Shown here in pieces: positions 49,058 through 58,752 of a stretch of DNA of 64,000 nt (the first letter of the stretch is position 1; every line of letters starts with the position of its first letter). Under the pieces are notes generated by a model. It saw nothing but the letters and a program-made list of their open reading frames with translations, did not search any database and had not been told where the DNA came from. The translations under genes were made by a program, and so were the position numbers. Origin of the DNA: Hymenobacter glacieicola (GTDB lineage: Bacteria > Bacteroidota > Bacteroidia > Cytophagales > Hymenobacteraceae); assembly GCF_014640315.1 (NCBI RefSeq), contig NZ_BMGS01000004.1:1-64000 (forward strand), given 5' to 3'.

Positions 49058-50566
49058 TTGCGCCAAACCATTCCGCGGGCGGCTAGCCTGGGGCGGGCGC
49101 CGGTCCGGGTATCTTTTCAGCTTAACGCCAGCGGCATCAAACGTTTTTTAGGAAATATCAGCTTTGTGGTGCTGCTCAACCTGCTCGTGAAACCGGGCTG
49201 GGTGGTGCTGGAAAACGTGGTGCAGGATCGGCTGGGCCACGAGGTATTCGGCACGTTCACGGCCCTGCTCACGCTGGCTACCATCGTGGCGGCCGTGTCC
49301 GACGTAGGTACTACCCAGCTGACAACCAAGCGGCTGGCTGCCTCCCCGGGCTTCTTCACGGAGTTCTTTCCCACCTTGCTCCCCCTGCGGGCCGGGCTGG
49401 GAGTGGGCTTTCTGCTGGCTACCGTGGGCCTTGGGTGGGTGCTAGGCTACCGGGGCCACTGGCTGGTGCTGCTGACCATTACGGCGGCCGGGCTGCTGCT
49501 CACGCAATACATTCTGTTTCTGCGCGGGGTGCTGCAAGCCCACCAGCGCTTCAACCTCGATGCGGTGCTGTCGGTGCTGGAGCGGCTGCTGCTGCTGGGC
49601 CTGGTGCTGGCGCTGCTTCCGCTGGGCCTGAGCCTCGACCGGTACGTAGCCGTGCGCACGGTAGCCGTAGGGTTCACGTTTCTGCTGTTGGTAGGACTGA
49701 TTCGGCGCTTTTACGGGCGCGTGGCCTTGCGCCCGCGCTGGCAGCAGGCCCGGCAGGTGCTGCTGGAAAGCGTGCCGCTGGCCTTCATTACGCTGGTGTA
49801 TGGCCTGAACGAGCGGGTAGACATGCTGATGCTGGAGCGGCTGGTATCGAGCCAGGAAGCCAGCTACTACGCCGCCGCCTACCGCTGGGTCGATGCCGTG
49901 ATGATGTACCTGTGGACGGTGCTGCCGTTGTTTTTCGCCCGCTTTGCCCACGCCACCGGCCGAACTCAGGAGCAGCAGGAGCTGCTCTGGTTTGGGCAGC
50001 GGGTGGTAACCGTGCCCCTGCTGTTTGTGGTGGGTTTTGGCCTGTTTCGGGGCGAGTTGTTGTTTTTTCAGTTTACTCATAGCTCCGCCCTGGAGGTAGC
50101 CCACATGACCCAGTGCCTGCAGCTGCTGTTTCTGAACGTGCTGGTCCACGCCTTCTTCGCCATCTACAGCACCCTGCTCACCAGCACCGACCACGAAAAA
50201 CCCGTTTCCTGGCTCGTGACGGGTAGCATTGTGGTTAATGTGGGGCTGAATTTCTTGTTTATGCCCCGCTACGGCGCCCTGGCCGGGGCCGTCAACACGT
50301 TGTTATGTGCGGTGGTAGTATCGGCCGGGTACGTGTGGCTGGTGCCGCGCCGCACCGGGGTGCAGCTGCCCTGGGTTATGCTGCTACGACTGGCAGTAGT
50401 CTTCAGTGGGTTATGCGCGGGTTGGTATGGCTTGCGAACCTACGCGGGCCTGCCGTGGTGGCTGGAAGCCGCTGCGGCCGGGCTCTGGCTGCTGCTGCTG
50501 GTGGCCGGGCTGGGGGTAGTAAAACCAAGTGAGCTACGGCAGTTGCGCCGGCCGCCAGCGGGGTAG
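49058..50566 (+). CDS. Wzx-like oligosaccharide flippase
   Basis: 502 residues with about 12-14 membrane helices of the MATE-like polysaccharide transporter superfamily. Start chosen at TTG 49058; FLGNISFVVLLNLLVKPGWVVLENVVQDRLG and FGTFTALLTLATIVAAVSDVG are characteristic. TAGTTTTG at 49053-49060 overlaps this start and matches the -7 box pattern, so translation may begin further in. It flips lipid-linked repeat units across the inner membrane. Divergent from the chain-length gene. Confidence 0.87.
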   Translation: MRQTIPRAASLGRAPVRVSFQLNASGIKRFLGNISFVVLLNLLVKPGWVVLENVVQDRLGHEVFGTFTALLTLATIVAAVSDVGTTQLTTKRLAASPGFFTEFFPTLLPLRAGLGVGFLLATVGLGWVLGYRGHWLVLLTITAAGLLLTQYILFLRGVLQAHQRFNLDAVLSVLERLLLLGLVLALLPLGLSLDRYVAVRTVAVGFTFLLLVGLIRRFYGRVALRPRWQQARQVLLESVPLAFITLVYGLNERVDMLMLERLVSSQEASYYAAAYRWVDAVMMYLWTVLPLFFARFAHATGRTQEQQELLWFGQRVVTVPLLFVVGFGLFRGELLFFQFTHSSALEVAHMTQCLQLLFLNVLVHAFFAIYSTLLTSTDHEKPVSWLVTGSIVVNVGLNFLFMPRYGALAGAVNTLLCAVVVSAGYVWLVPRRTGVQLPWVMLLRLAVVFSGLCAGWYGLRTYAGLPWWLEAAAAGLWLLLLVAGLGVVKPSELRQLRRPPAG

Positions 50567-50628
50567 CAAGCCGCCTCTTTCACCCGAAAACACGCTCGTA
50601 ATTCCTCTGCCTCTTCCTTCATAAGTCC

Positions 50629-51762
50629 TTGGAAATAGCCGTCAACGTCCGCTTTTTACTACCCGGCGACAAGCTGGAGGGCATCGGCCGTTTCACCTAC
50701 GAGACGCTGCGCCACCTCGTGCAGCAGCATCCCGAGCATACCTTCCACTTTCTGTTCGATCGGGCCTTCGATGAGCGGTATCGGTTCGGGCCGAACGTGG
50801 TACCGCACGTGCTGGGGCCACCGGCCCGCCACCCGTTGCTGTGGCTGGCCTGGTTTGAGGGGGCCGTGGCCCGCTGGTTGCGCCGCCACCGGCCGGCCGT
50901 GTTTCTAAGTCCCGACGGCTACACTTCGCTCCGCACCCGCGTGCCCCGCGTCACGGTCATTCATGACCTGGCCTTCGAGCATTTTCCCCAGGATGTAAGC
51001 CCGCTGGTGCTGCGCTACTACCGGTATTTTACGCCCCGTTTTGCCCAGGCCTCCCGGCGGGTAGTGGCCGTGTCGGAGGCTACCCGCCAGGACCTGGTAG
51101 AAACCTACGGGGTAGCGCCCGAGAAAATCAGCGTGGTGTACAACGCCGCCGACGCCCACTTCCGGCCCCAGCCGGCCACCGTGCAGCAGGCCACCCGGGA
51201 GCGGTTTAGCACCGGCAAGCCGTATTTTTTGTTTGTGGGCGCTCTGCAACCCCGCAAAAATCTGGTAAACCTGCTGCGGGCCTTCGACCAGTTCAAGGCC
51301 GCCACCGGAGCCCCGGCCAAGCTGCTGGTGGTGGGCCGCACCGCCTGGAAAGCCGGCCCCATTTTCGAGGTGTACCAGCGCATGCGCTACCGCCAGGATG
51401 TGCACCTGACTGGCCGGGTAACCGACGCGGAGCTGGGGGAGCTGTACGCGGCAGCCCTGGCTACCTGCTATGTGCCTTACTTCGAGGGGTTTGGCATTCC
51501 CATCATCGAGGCCCAGGCCTGCGCTTCCCCCGTCATTACGTCTGATTGCAGCTCCATGCCCGAGGTAGCCGGCGGGGCCGCCCGCCTGGTCGATCCGTTT
51601 TCCGTTGACTCCATTGCCGCCGGGCTAGGGGAGGTGTACGCCTCGGAAAGCTACCGCACGGAGCTGATAGAAAAAGGGTTACAGAATACCACGCGGTTTT
51701 CCTGGGCCGAAAGCGCCCGTCTGCTCTGGCAGGAAATTCTGGCCGCCAGTGAAAGCGGGTAG
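50629..51762 (+). CDS. Glycosyltransferase family 4 (GT-B)
   Basis: 377 residues with a TTG start. The N-terminal Rossmann half has NVRFLLPGDKLEGIGRFTYETLRHL; the C-terminal half has YFLFVGALQPRKNLVNLLRAF and the EX7E-type donor site in PYFEGFGIPIIEAQACASPVITSD followed by SMPEVAGGAARLVDP. It would transfer a sugar from a nucleotide donor to a lipid-linked acceptor. 62 bp after the flippase gene, in the same operon. Confidence 0.92.
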   Translation: MEIAVNVRFLLPGDKLEGIGRFTYETLRHLVQQHPEHTFHFLFDRAFDERYRFGPNVVPHVLGPPARHPLLWLAWFEGAVARWLRRHRPAVFLSPDGYTSLRTRVPRVTVIHDLAFEHFPQDVSPLVLRYYRYFTPRFAQASRRVVAVSEATRQDLVETYGVAPEKISVVYNAADAHFRPQPATVQQATRERFSTGKPYFLFVGALQPRKNLVNLLRAFDQFKAATGAPAKLLVVGRTAWKAGPIFEVYQRMRYRQDVHLTGRVTDAELGELYAAALATCYVPYFEGFGIPIIEAQACASPVITSDCSSMPEVAGGAARLVDPFSVDSIAAGLGEVYASESYRTELIEKGLQNTTRFSWAESARLLWQEILAASESG

Positions 51763-51888
51763 GGGGCGTTGTTAGAAGGGTTTAGCATGGTTCTGACAGC
51801 CGCCTGCCCCCTGTAATCTACCACTGCAACCGCCCACCAGCCCCTGACAACCAGCAACTACCCCTAATAACCACCCACTAACTTTCCC

Positions 51889-52518
51889 ATGCATCTGTTC
51901 CGAATGCCGGCCCTGGTGCGGCGCCTGCTGCCCGACTGCCTCTGGCAGATGCCCGCTTCCGGTCCGCCCACGCTCTACCTGACCTTCGACGACGGCCCGA
52001 TTCCGGAGGAAACGCCCTTCGTGCTGGAGCAGCTGGCCCGCTACCAGGCCCGCGGCACGTTTTTCTGCGTGGGTGACAACCTGCGCCGCCACCCTGAGGT
52101 AGCCCGCGCGGTAGTGGCCGGCGGCCACCGGTTGGCCAATCACACGTATCACCACATCAGTGGCTGGAGCCACTCCCGCGCCCAGTACGTGCAGGATGTA
52201 GCCCAGTGTCAGGCCCTGTTGCAGGAACTTCAGCCCGCAGCCCGGCCTCTGCTGCGCCCGCCCTACGGCCGCATTACCCGGCCCCTGGCGCGCCTGCTTC
52301 GGCCTAGCTACCAAGTAGTTATGTGGGACGTGCTGACCTGCGACTATGACCCTGACTTTGCCCCCGAGGCCTGCCTGGCGGCAGCCATCCGGCACTCCCG
52401 CCCCGGCTCCATCGTCGTGTTTCACGACAGCGTAAAAGCCAGCCGCAACCTGCGCTACGTGCTGCCGCGCTACCTGGCGTACTTTGCCGAGCGGGGCTAC
52501 CACTTTGCCGCCTTGTAG
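51889..52518 (+). CDS. Polysaccharide deacetylase (carbohydrate esterase 4)
   Basis: 209 residues, a minimal NodB domain. Motif 1 is LTFDDGP (D34 base, D35 metal), motif 2 HTYHH (H85, H89 metal), motif 3 RPPYGR and motif 4 WDVLTCDYD, with IVVFHDS at the end. No signal peptide is clear, so it may act in the cytosol or at the membrane on a lipid-linked sugar. It removes N-acetyl groups from amino-sugar polymers. Its place in the glycosyltransferase run supports action on the surface polysaccharide. Confidence 0.92.
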   Translation: MHLFRMPALVRRLLPDCLWQMPASGPPTLYLTFDDGPIPEETPFVLEQLARYQARGTFFCVGDNLRRHPEVARAVVAGGHRLANHTYHHISGWSHSRAQYVQDVAQCQALLQELQPAARPLLRPPYGRITRPLARLLRPSYQVVMWDVLTCDYDPDFAPEACLAAAIRHSRPGSIVVFHDSVKASRNLRYVLPRYLAYFAERGYHFAAL

Positions 52519-52554
52519 CAAGGGGTAGGGGTTCCGGTTTTTCCTGGCCGTTTT

Positions 52555-53664
52555 GTGCGCCTTATGCTTTTCCTGACGCTTTGTTTTACCGGCTGGTTTG
52601 CCTTGCTGACAGCAGCCGTGGTGCTTTTTGCCCGCGCCCGTGGCCAGCAGCCCGGGGCAGTGCCCCAACCCCTGCCCCGGGTAAGCATTCTGCTGGCGGC
52701 CCGCAACGAGGCAACGGCCATTGCCCGTTGCCTGCGCGCCATCCGGGCCCTGCACTACCCCCCGGAGCTGGTAGAAGTGCTGCTCGGGGATGACGGCTCC
52801 ACTGACCAGACGGCCGCGGTGGCCGAAGCCGCCATGCAAGGCTACGCGGGCTTGTTTCGCGTGGTACCAATAACCGAGACGGTGGGCACGGCCCGCGGCA
52901 AGGCCAACGTGCTGGCCCACCTCAGCCGCGCCGCTACCACCAGCTACTTTTTCATAACCGATGCCGACATTGCCGTGCCGCCGACTTGGCTGACGGGGCT
53001 GTTGGCTCATGCCCAACCCGGCGTCGGCATCGTGACGGGCCTGACCCTGGTGACGGGGCCGCGGCTGTTTCACCGCCTGCAGGGCCTCGACTGGCTCATG
53101 GCCCTGGGCCTGGTGCAGGTAGTGACGGATTTGGGCCGGCCCGTGACGGCCATGGGCAACAACATGCTGATCACGCGCGCCGCCTACGAGGCCACCGGCG
53201 GCTACGAGCGGCTACCCTTTTCCGTTACCGAGGACTTTGAGTTGTTCAAGGCCGTGCTCCGGGCGGGGTACTCCTCCCGCAACCTGTTCCGGCCTGAAAT
53301 CCTGGCCGAGTCGCTACCCATGTACTTGTGGCGGGGGCTGTTGCACCAACGGCGGCGGTGGCTGCGCGGGGTGGAGCAGCTGCCCGGCTGGCTGAAAACC
53401 TGCCTGGGCCTGTACGGGTCTTTTTATCTGTTGCTGGCCGGACTGGCCGTGGTGGCAGGGCCGCTGGCGGCGCTGGGCGTATGGCTGGGCAAGGTGCTGC
53501 TGCAAGGTGTGCTGGCCGGCCTTTGCTTCGGGCGAGTAGGGCGCCGCGCCCCGCTGGCGCTCCTGCCCGCGTTTGAGCTGTACACGATTGTTCTTACCGG
53601 AAGCCTGGTTGTGTTTCGGCTGCTACCTCTTTCTTTCAGCTGGAAGGGCCGCCTTTACCGGTAA
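52555..53664 (+). CDS. Processive-type glycosyltransferase family 2
   Basis: 369 residues from GTG (ATG at 52564 is an alternative). An N-terminal helix, then VSILLAARNEATAIARCLRAI, LLGDDGSTDQT, FITDADIAVP, VTAMGNNMLITRAAYEATGGY, the acid motif VTEDFELF and QRRRW (Q-x-x-R-W), as in processive enzymes such as hyaluronan and cellulose synthases, then three membrane helices. It ends the locus. It may make or extend the polysaccharide backbone that the other genes process. Confidence 0.9.
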   Translation: MRLMLFLTLCFTGWFALLTAAVVLFARARGQQPGAVPQPLPRVSILLAARNEATAIARCLRAIRALHYPPELVEVLLGDDGSTDQTAAVAEAAMQGYAGLFRVVPITETVGTARGKANVLAHLSRAATTSYFFITDADIAVPPTWLTGLLAHAQPGVGIVTGLTLVTGPRLFHRLQGLDWLMALGLVQVVTDLGRPVTAMGNNMLITRAAYEATGGYERLPFSVTEDFELFKAVLRAGYSSRNLFRPEILAESLPMYLWRGLLHQRRRWLRGVEQLPGWLKTCLGLYGSFYLLLAGLAVVAGPLAALGVWLGKVLLQGVLAGLCFGRVGRRAPLALLPAFELYTIVLTGSLVVFRLLPLSFSWKGRLYR

Positions 53665-53825
53665 AAGTTGATTGTTTTTTAACCGCTGCGGTTTCCCGGT
53701 TCAGCCCCAAACAAGGCCGTGCTGCAGCCAGGCTACGTGTGCGCTAAGCGTATGAAGAAACGATGAAAGCCCGCCAAGGACTGTAATTCCGCGTTTTAAC
53801 AGTAGATTTTCCTCTGTCCTGCCAA

Positions 53826-53833
53826 TACCTTTG
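53826..53833 (+). promoter_or_regulatory. -7 box TACCTTTG upstream of the GH3 gene
   Basis: TACCTTTG matches TAnnTTTG and lies about 117 bases before ATG 53951, leaving a moderate leader. No convincing -33 element accompanies it. Confidence 0.35.
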
Positions 53834-53950
53834 GTTACGTTGGTCACTGGAAGAAGGCATGATATTCCCGTTTCGCCGGGACCAACCCGCGGCCTACGCC
53901 TGTTGGCCCGCCTTCCCGCTGTTACTTTCCACCGCGCGTTTTTTAGCTCT

Positions 53951-56248
53951 ATGTTCCTCTCATTTCCATCCTGCTCCCGGGCCCTGCTCCTGGCGGCCCT
54001 GTTCTGCGCTACTACCCCGTTAGCTTCGGCCCAATCCAACGCCAGTGCCCGCCCCGCTACTTCGGCGGCGAAGGGCACGGCGGCTGGCACCAACCGCCAG
54101 CAGGCCCTGATGGGCAACGAGGCCAAAATCGACCAGTTGCTCAAAAAGCTGACGCTGGAAGAAAAGATTGCCATGATTCATGCTACCTCCTCCTTCAACT
54201 CGGGGGGAGTGAAGCGCCTGGGCATTCCGGAAATAGTTACCTCCGACGGTCCGCACGGCGTGCGCCTGGAGCACGGCCGCGACTGGAAGCCCGACGAAGG
54301 CGTAAACGATTCGGGTACTTACCTGCCCACCGGCAACACGCTGGCTTCTACCTGGAACCCCGCGCTGGGCTATGCCTTCGGCTCGGTGCTGGGTAGTGAG
54401 GCGGCCTTCCGGGGCAAAGACATTATTCTGGGGCCTGGCATCAACATCGTGCGCACGCCCCTGAATGGCCGCAACTTCGAGTACCTGAGCGAGGACCCCT
54501 ACCTCGTGTCGAAGATGGTGGTGGGCTACATCCGCGGGGTGCAGGACCAGGGCGTATCGGCCAGCGTAAAGCACTACGCCGCCAACAACCAGGAAGAGCA
54601 CCGCAACGACGTGGACGTGTACATGAGCGAGCGGGCCCTGCGCGAAATCTACTTGCCGGGCTTCCAAGCCGCTATTCAAGAGGGCGGGGCCCATACCCTA
54701 ATGGGCTCCTACAACAAGTTTCGGGGCCAATACGCCACCCACAACGCCTACCTCATGAACGACATTCTAAAGGGGGAATGGGGTTTCAAGGGGTTGGTCA
54801 TCAGTGACTGGGGCTCGGTGCATGACACGCAGGAAGGCCTGCGCAACGGCACCGACCTGGAAATGGGTACTGACCTTTCCCTGATGTACAACAGCGTGGA
54901 TCAGACGGCCAGCCAGGTGAAACAAGAGGATATGCCGAGCCTTTATGATCGGTTTTTCTTTGGTAAACCGGCCCTGGAAGCGGTGAAAAAGGATAAGTCT
55001 TTGGAGCCGCTGCTCGATGACAAAGTGCGCCGCATTCTGCGCGTGATGTACGCCACCAACATGCTGGATAGGGCCAAGCGCAAGCCCGGCGCCTACAACA
55101 CTCCCGAGCACCAGGCCACGGCCCGCAAAGTAGCCGAAGAAGGCATTGTCCTGCTCAAAAACGACGGCAACATCCTACCCCTCAAGAAAACAGCGAAGTC
55201 CTTTGCCGTTATCGGGGCCAACGCTACCCGTGAAAATGCCCTGGGCGGCGGCAGCTCCCAAGTGAAGGCCAAGTATGAAATTACGCCGCTCCAGGGCCTG
55301 CAGAAAGCCCTGGGTTCCCAGGCCACCATCACCTACGCCCCTGGCTACAAAATTGCCCGCAACCAAAAGGCTGATCCGCAGCTGATTGAGCAGGCCGTAG
55401 CCGCCGCCAAAGCCGCCGACGTGGCCATCATCGTGGGCGGCTCCACGCACGGCTACGACTATAAAGTGTGGTCGGATAACGCCTACGACGCGGAAGGGTA
55501 CGACAAGCCCGACATGAAAATGCCCTTCGGGCAGGACGAGCTGATTCAGGCCGTGCTGAAGGCTAACCCCAATACGGTGGTAGTGCTTCTGGGCGGCGGG
55601 CCGATTGACGTGTCGGCGTGGGCCGGGCAGGCCAAGGGTATTGTGGAGGCCTGGTACCCCGGCATGGAAGGCGGCAACGCCCTGGCCAGCATCCTGTTTG
55701 GCGACGTAAACCCCTCGGGCAAGCTGCCTTTCACCTTCCCCGTGAAGCTGGAAGACTCGCCGGCCCATAAGCTGGGCGAGTACCCCAGCACCCCCGGCAA
55801 CCCCCTGAAGCAGACGTATAAAGACGATATTTTCGTGGGGTACCGCTACTTCGATACCTACAAGGTAGCCCCGCAATTCGCCTTTGGCCACGGCCTGAGC
55901 TATACCTCCTTCGACTACGGCAAACTTACCGTGCAGCCCGGCAAGCAATCCGCTACCGTCAAGCTCACGGTGCGTAACTCCGGCAAGGTGGCAGGCGCCG
56001 AAGTGGTGCAGCTCTACGTGCAGGATGAGCAGGCCAGCGTGAAGCGCCCCGAAAAGGAGCTAAAGGCTTTCGAAAAGGTATTCCTGAAGCCCGGCGAGTC
56101 GAAAACCCTGACCCTCAACCTGGGCCCCGAGGCCTTCCGCTACTACGATGAGGCCAAAAAGCAGTGGGTGCTGGAACCTGGCAGCTTCAAGCTGCTAGTC
56201 GGCAGTTCTTCCCGCGACATCCGCCAGACCGGAGAAGTGAAGTTGTAA
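53951..56248 (+). CDS. bglX: Glycoside hydrolase family 3 beta-glucosidase
   Basis: 765 residues from ATG 53951, where a signal peptide begins (SRALLLAALFCATTPLASAQ). The GH3 N-domain contains DGPHGVRLEHG, KHYAANNQEEHRNDV and the catalytic nucleophile D286 in GLVISDWGSVHDTQ. The C-domain has VEEGIVLLKNDGNILPLKKT-like residues and GHGLSYTSFDYG, then a fibronectin III-like C-terminus (VTVRNSGKVAGAEVVQLYVQ). It hydrolyses beta-glucosides in the periplasm or outside the cell. The long frame above ATG 53951 is not used, since a signal peptide starts inside. Single gene with its own promoter candidate and terminator. Confidence 0.93.
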   Translation: MFLSFPSCSRALLLAALFCATTPLASAQSNASARPATSAAKGTAAGTNRQQALMGNEAKIDQLLKKLTLEEKIAMIHATSSFNSGGVKRLGIPEIVTSDGPHGVRLEHGRDWKPDEGVNDSGTYLPTGNTLASTWNPALGYAFGSVLGSEAAFRGKDIILGPGINIVRTPLNGRNFEYLSEDPYLVSKMVVGYIRGVQDQGVSASVKHYAANNQEEHRNDVDVYMSERALREIYLPGFQAAIQEGGAHTLMGSYNKFRGQYATHNAYLMNDILKGEWGFKGLVISDWGSVHDTQEGLRNGTDLEMGTDLSLMYNSVDQTASQVKQEDMPSLYDRFFFGKPALEAVKKDKSLEPLLDDKVRRILRVMYATNMLDRAKRKPGAYNTPEHQATARKVAEEGIVLLKNDGNILPLKKTAKSFAVIGANATRENALGGGSSQVKAKYEITPLQGLQKALGSQATITYAPGYKIARNQKADPQLIEQAVAAAKAADVAIIVGGSTHGYDYKVWSDNAYDAEGYDKPDMKMPFGQDELIQAVLKANPNTVVVLLGGGPIDVSAWAGQAKGIVEAWYPGMEGGNALASILFGDVNPSGKLPFTFPVKLEDSPAHKLGEYPSTPGNPLKQTYKDDIFVGYRYFDTYKVAPQFAFGHGLSYTSFDYGKLTVQPGKQSATVKLTVRNSGKVAGAEVVQLYVQDEQASVKRPEKELKAFEKVFLKPGESKTLTLNLGPEAFRYYDEAKKQWVLEPGSFKLLVGSSSRDIRQTGEVKL

Positions 56249-56308
56249 CTTGGGCGGGATGTAGATGTGAAAACGAATGAGGCAGTAGAGCTGTCATACT
56301 GTAAGTAA

Positions 56309-56353
56309 AAAAGCCCGTCCTCCTGAGCCTAGCAAAGGAGGACGGGCTTTTTC
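56309..56353 (+). terminator. Terminator of the GH3 gene
   Basis: AAGCCCGTCCTCC and GGAGGACGGGCTT pair perfectly (13 bp) across TGAGCCTAGCAAA and end in a run of Ts; A-run on the left also allows the other strand. It begins about 60 bases after the stop. Confidence 0.92.
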
Positions 56354-56445
56354 TGTGCCTTACCTAGCCCCGCCGCTGGGGTACCGTTCGGGCAGGATGC
56401 CACTCCTAGGCCCACACAAAGTCACGATTTCGCCACCTTTGCGGC

Positions 56446-57222
56446 ATGCAACTTTCTGATTCGCACGCCCACGTTTACTCCGAGCAGTTTAAGCCCGACC
56501 AGGATGGGATGCTGCTGCGCGCCTTTGAGGCCGGAGTCCGGACCATCTTCATGCCCAACATCGACCACGCCAGCATTGACCCCATGCTGGAAGTGGAAGC
56601 CAAATATCCTACCCAGTGCTTTGCCCAGATGGGCCTGCACCCCTGCCACGTTACCCGCCAGTTTGAAAAGGAGCTGTACGAGGTAGAAACCTGGCTGAAC
56701 CGCCGGCCCTTCGCCGCAGTGGGGGAGTGCGGCATCGATTTGTACTGGGATAAAACCCACCTTGCGGAGCAGCAGGAGGCCCTGCGCATTCAGGTCGACT
56801 TAGCCAAAAAGCACAATTTGCCCCTGGTGCTGCATACCCGCGAGGCCTTCCGCGAAGCCGCTGATATTGTTACGGCGGCCCAGGACGGCTCCTTGCGCGG
56901 GGTGTTTCACTGCTTTTCCGGCACCCGCGAAGAAGCGGAAGAAGTGATTCGGTTGGGCTTCAAGCTGGGCATCGGTGGCGTGGCCACCTTCAAGAACGGC
57001 GGCCTCGATAGGGTGCTGCCCGGTATTGGTCTGGAGCACCTGCTGCTGGAAACCGACTGCCCCTACCTGGCGCCCATTCCGCACCGGGGCAAGCGCAACG
57101 AGCCCGCGTACTTGCCCTTAGTAGCCCGCCGGGTAGCCGAAATCCTGGGCAAAGACCCCGAGGAAGTAGCCGAGGCTACCACCCGCAACACCTTGACCCT
57201 GTTTGGGGAGGTAGCAGGCTAA
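56446..57222 (+). CDS. tatD: TatD-family metal-dependent hydrolase
   Basis: 258 residues. Metal ligands are H7 and H9 in SDSHAHVY, the Glu in AVGECGIDLYW, His in LVLHTREAF and HCFSGT, and Asp in ETDCPYLAP. TatD proteins are 3'-5' exonucleases/deoxyribonucleases that act on damaged or fragmented DNA. The start at ATG 56446 leaves CACCTTTG just upstream, close to the -7 consensus. Cytosolic. 103 bp before the asparaginase gene, same strand. Confidence 0.93.
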   Translation: MQLSDSHAHVYSEQFKPDQDGMLLRAFEAGVRTIFMPNIDHASIDPMLEVEAKYPTQCFAQMGLHPCHVTRQFEKELYEVETWLNRRPFAAVGECGIDLYWDKTHLAEQQEALRIQVDLAKKHNLPLVLHTREAFREAADIVTAAQDGSLRGVFHCFSGTREEAEEVIRLGFKLGIGGVATFKNGGLDRVLPGIGLEHLLLETDCPYLAPIPHRGKRNEPAYLPLVARRVAEILGKDPEEVAEATTRNTLTLFGEVAG

Positions 57223-57325
57223 TGAGCTTCGTAGCGCCGCACGAAGCCTGAACGACGTTTCCTAACTTGTCGGCCCGTTCAGCTTGTTCGTCAGTTGCCC
57301 TTTTACCACCCAAGCCATCCGCCCG

Positions 57326-58387
57326 TTGTCTACTCCTGCGCTTCCAGCCCCCGATAAACCTGAAACGGCCATTCTGGTCATTTATACCGGCGGCACCGTC
57401 GGGATGACGTACAACCGGCGCGGGGAGCTGGTGCCCATGAACTTTGAGCAGATTCGGAAGAAAATGCCCGAGTTGCGTCAGCTCAACATGCGGGTGGAAG
57501 TCACCAACCTCGGTGAGCCCATCGACTCCAGCAACGTGACCGTGCAGGACTGGCTGCGGCTGGCGGCCCTCATTGAGGAAAAGTACGCCCACTATGACGG
57601 CTTCGTGGTGCTACACGGCACCGATACCATGGCGTACTCGGCGGCGGCGCTGAGCTTCCTGCTTGAAAACCTGGGTAAGGCAGTGGTGTTTACCGGCGCT
57701 CAGGTGCCCGTGGGCCGCATCCGGACTGACGCCCGGCGCAACTTAGTAACGGCCCTGGAAATGGCGGCGGCCCGCCACCCTATGGTAGGCACCGTGCGCG
57801 TACCGGAGGTGTGTGTTTTTTTTAATGACCTGTTAATCAGAGGTAACCGGGCCAAAAAAGTCGAGAGCCAACAGTATAATGCCTTCCGCTCCGAGAATTA
57901 TCCGCCCTTGGCCCGGGCTGGCATAGAGCTGGATTTCAACGACAAGCAGATTCGGTTGCTACCCGCGGCCCCCTTGCGCGCCCACCAGCACCTCGACGAG
58001 CAGGTGACCATTCTGCGTCTGTTCCCGGGCCTGACAGAGCGCATGTTGCGGGTGCAGCTGGAAGCCGACGGGCTGCGCGGCTGCGTACTTGAAACCTATG
58101 GCTCCGGCAACGCCCCCACGGCCCCCTGGTTTCTCAAGGCCCTGCGCGACGCAACGGACCGGGGCATATTTCTGCTGAATGTAAGCCAGTGTGAGGAAGG
58201 CCGGGTGATGCAGGGCCGCTATGAAACCAGCGCCTACCTTACCGACCTGGGCGTTATCGGCGGCGACGACATAACGGTAGAAGCAGCCATAACCAAGCTT
58301 ATGTTCGTGCTGGGCCTCAAGCAGAAACCCGCCGTTACCCGCCAGTTGCTTACCCAAGACCTGCGCGGCGAAATCACCATAATCTGA
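57326..58387 (+). CDS. ansA: Type I L-asparaginase
   Basis: 353 residues from TTG 57326 (the frame extends 14 codons more, without family residues). The two catalytic threonine regions are YTGGTVGMTYN and LHGTDTMAYSAAAL; the second also bears the Asp and the Lys lies in GNRAKKVES. No signal peptide, so a cytosolic type I enzyme that hydrolyses L-asparagine to aspartate and ammonia. The C-terminal domain with CVLETYGSGNAP and VSQCEEGRVMQG is full length. Confidence 0.94.
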   Translation: MSTPALPAPDKPETAILVIYTGGTVGMTYNRRGELVPMNFEQIRKKMPELRQLNMRVEVTNLGEPIDSSNVTVQDWLRLAALIEEKYAHYDGFVVLHGTDTMAYSAAALSFLLENLGKAVVFTGAQVPVGRIRTDARRNLVTALEMAAARHPMVGTVRVPEVCVFFNDLLIRGNRAKKVESQQYNAFRSENYPPLARAGIELDFNDKQIRLLPAAPLRAHQHLDEQVTILRLFPGLTERMLRVQLEADGLRGCVLETYGSGNAPTAPWFLKALRDATDRGIFLLNVSQCEEGRVMQGRYETSAYLTDLGVIGGDDITVEAAITKLMFVLGLKQKPAVTRQLLTQDLRGEITII

Positions 58388-58455
58388 GCTTTACCGCCGC
58401 AGGGCTTGCGTATCCCGAAAATCGGGTGTTATTTTGCGCCACTTCCCCGCATCCT

Positions 58456-58543
58456 AGAGAGGTGTCCGAGTGGTTGAAGGAGCACGCCTGGAAAGTGTGT
58501 ATGGGTCTAAAGCTCATCGTGGGTTCGAATCCCATCCTCTCTG
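58456..58543 (+). tRNA. tRNA-Ser (anticodon GGA)
   Basis: 88 nt with a 7-bp acceptor stem (AGAGAGG with CCTCTCT, discriminator G), D-arm from TCCGAGTGG, anticodon stem CACGC/GTGTG with loop CTGGAAA (anticodon GGA at 58490-58492), a long variable arm between 58500 and 58520 and the T-arm GTGGG-TTCGAAT-CCCAT. The long variable arm is typical of class II serine tRNAs. No CCA is encoded. It reads UCC and UCU codons. Confidence 0.95.
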
Positions 58544-58545
58544 CT

Positions 58546-58585
58546 AAAACCGCATTTCTATTTCAGAAATGCGGTTTTTATTTTT
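58546..58585 (+). terminator. Terminator of tRNA-Ser
   Basis: AAAACCGCATTTC and GAAATGCGGTTTT pair (13 bp) across TATTTCA and are followed by ATTTTTTT. Placed two bases after the tRNA. Confidence 0.92.
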
Positions 58586-58752
58586 TTAAGGGGTAGGGCT
58601 GGGCTGTCTATTGACGCTATTTCTGGCCGGCCGGCGGGCTGGATGAGGAGTACTGCCTGTGAAAGCAAATCTTTACTCACTGGTAAGCAATGAGAAGGCA
58701 CTAAAGTATGCTACCCCGATAACGGCAGTATCAGTAGTATAATGAAGTAGAG

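Noticed and set aside
53831..53950. N-terminal extension of the GH3 protein
   Set aside because: Forty codons upstream of ATG 53951 are open, but the signal peptide begins at 53951 and a -7-like box overlaps the extension start.
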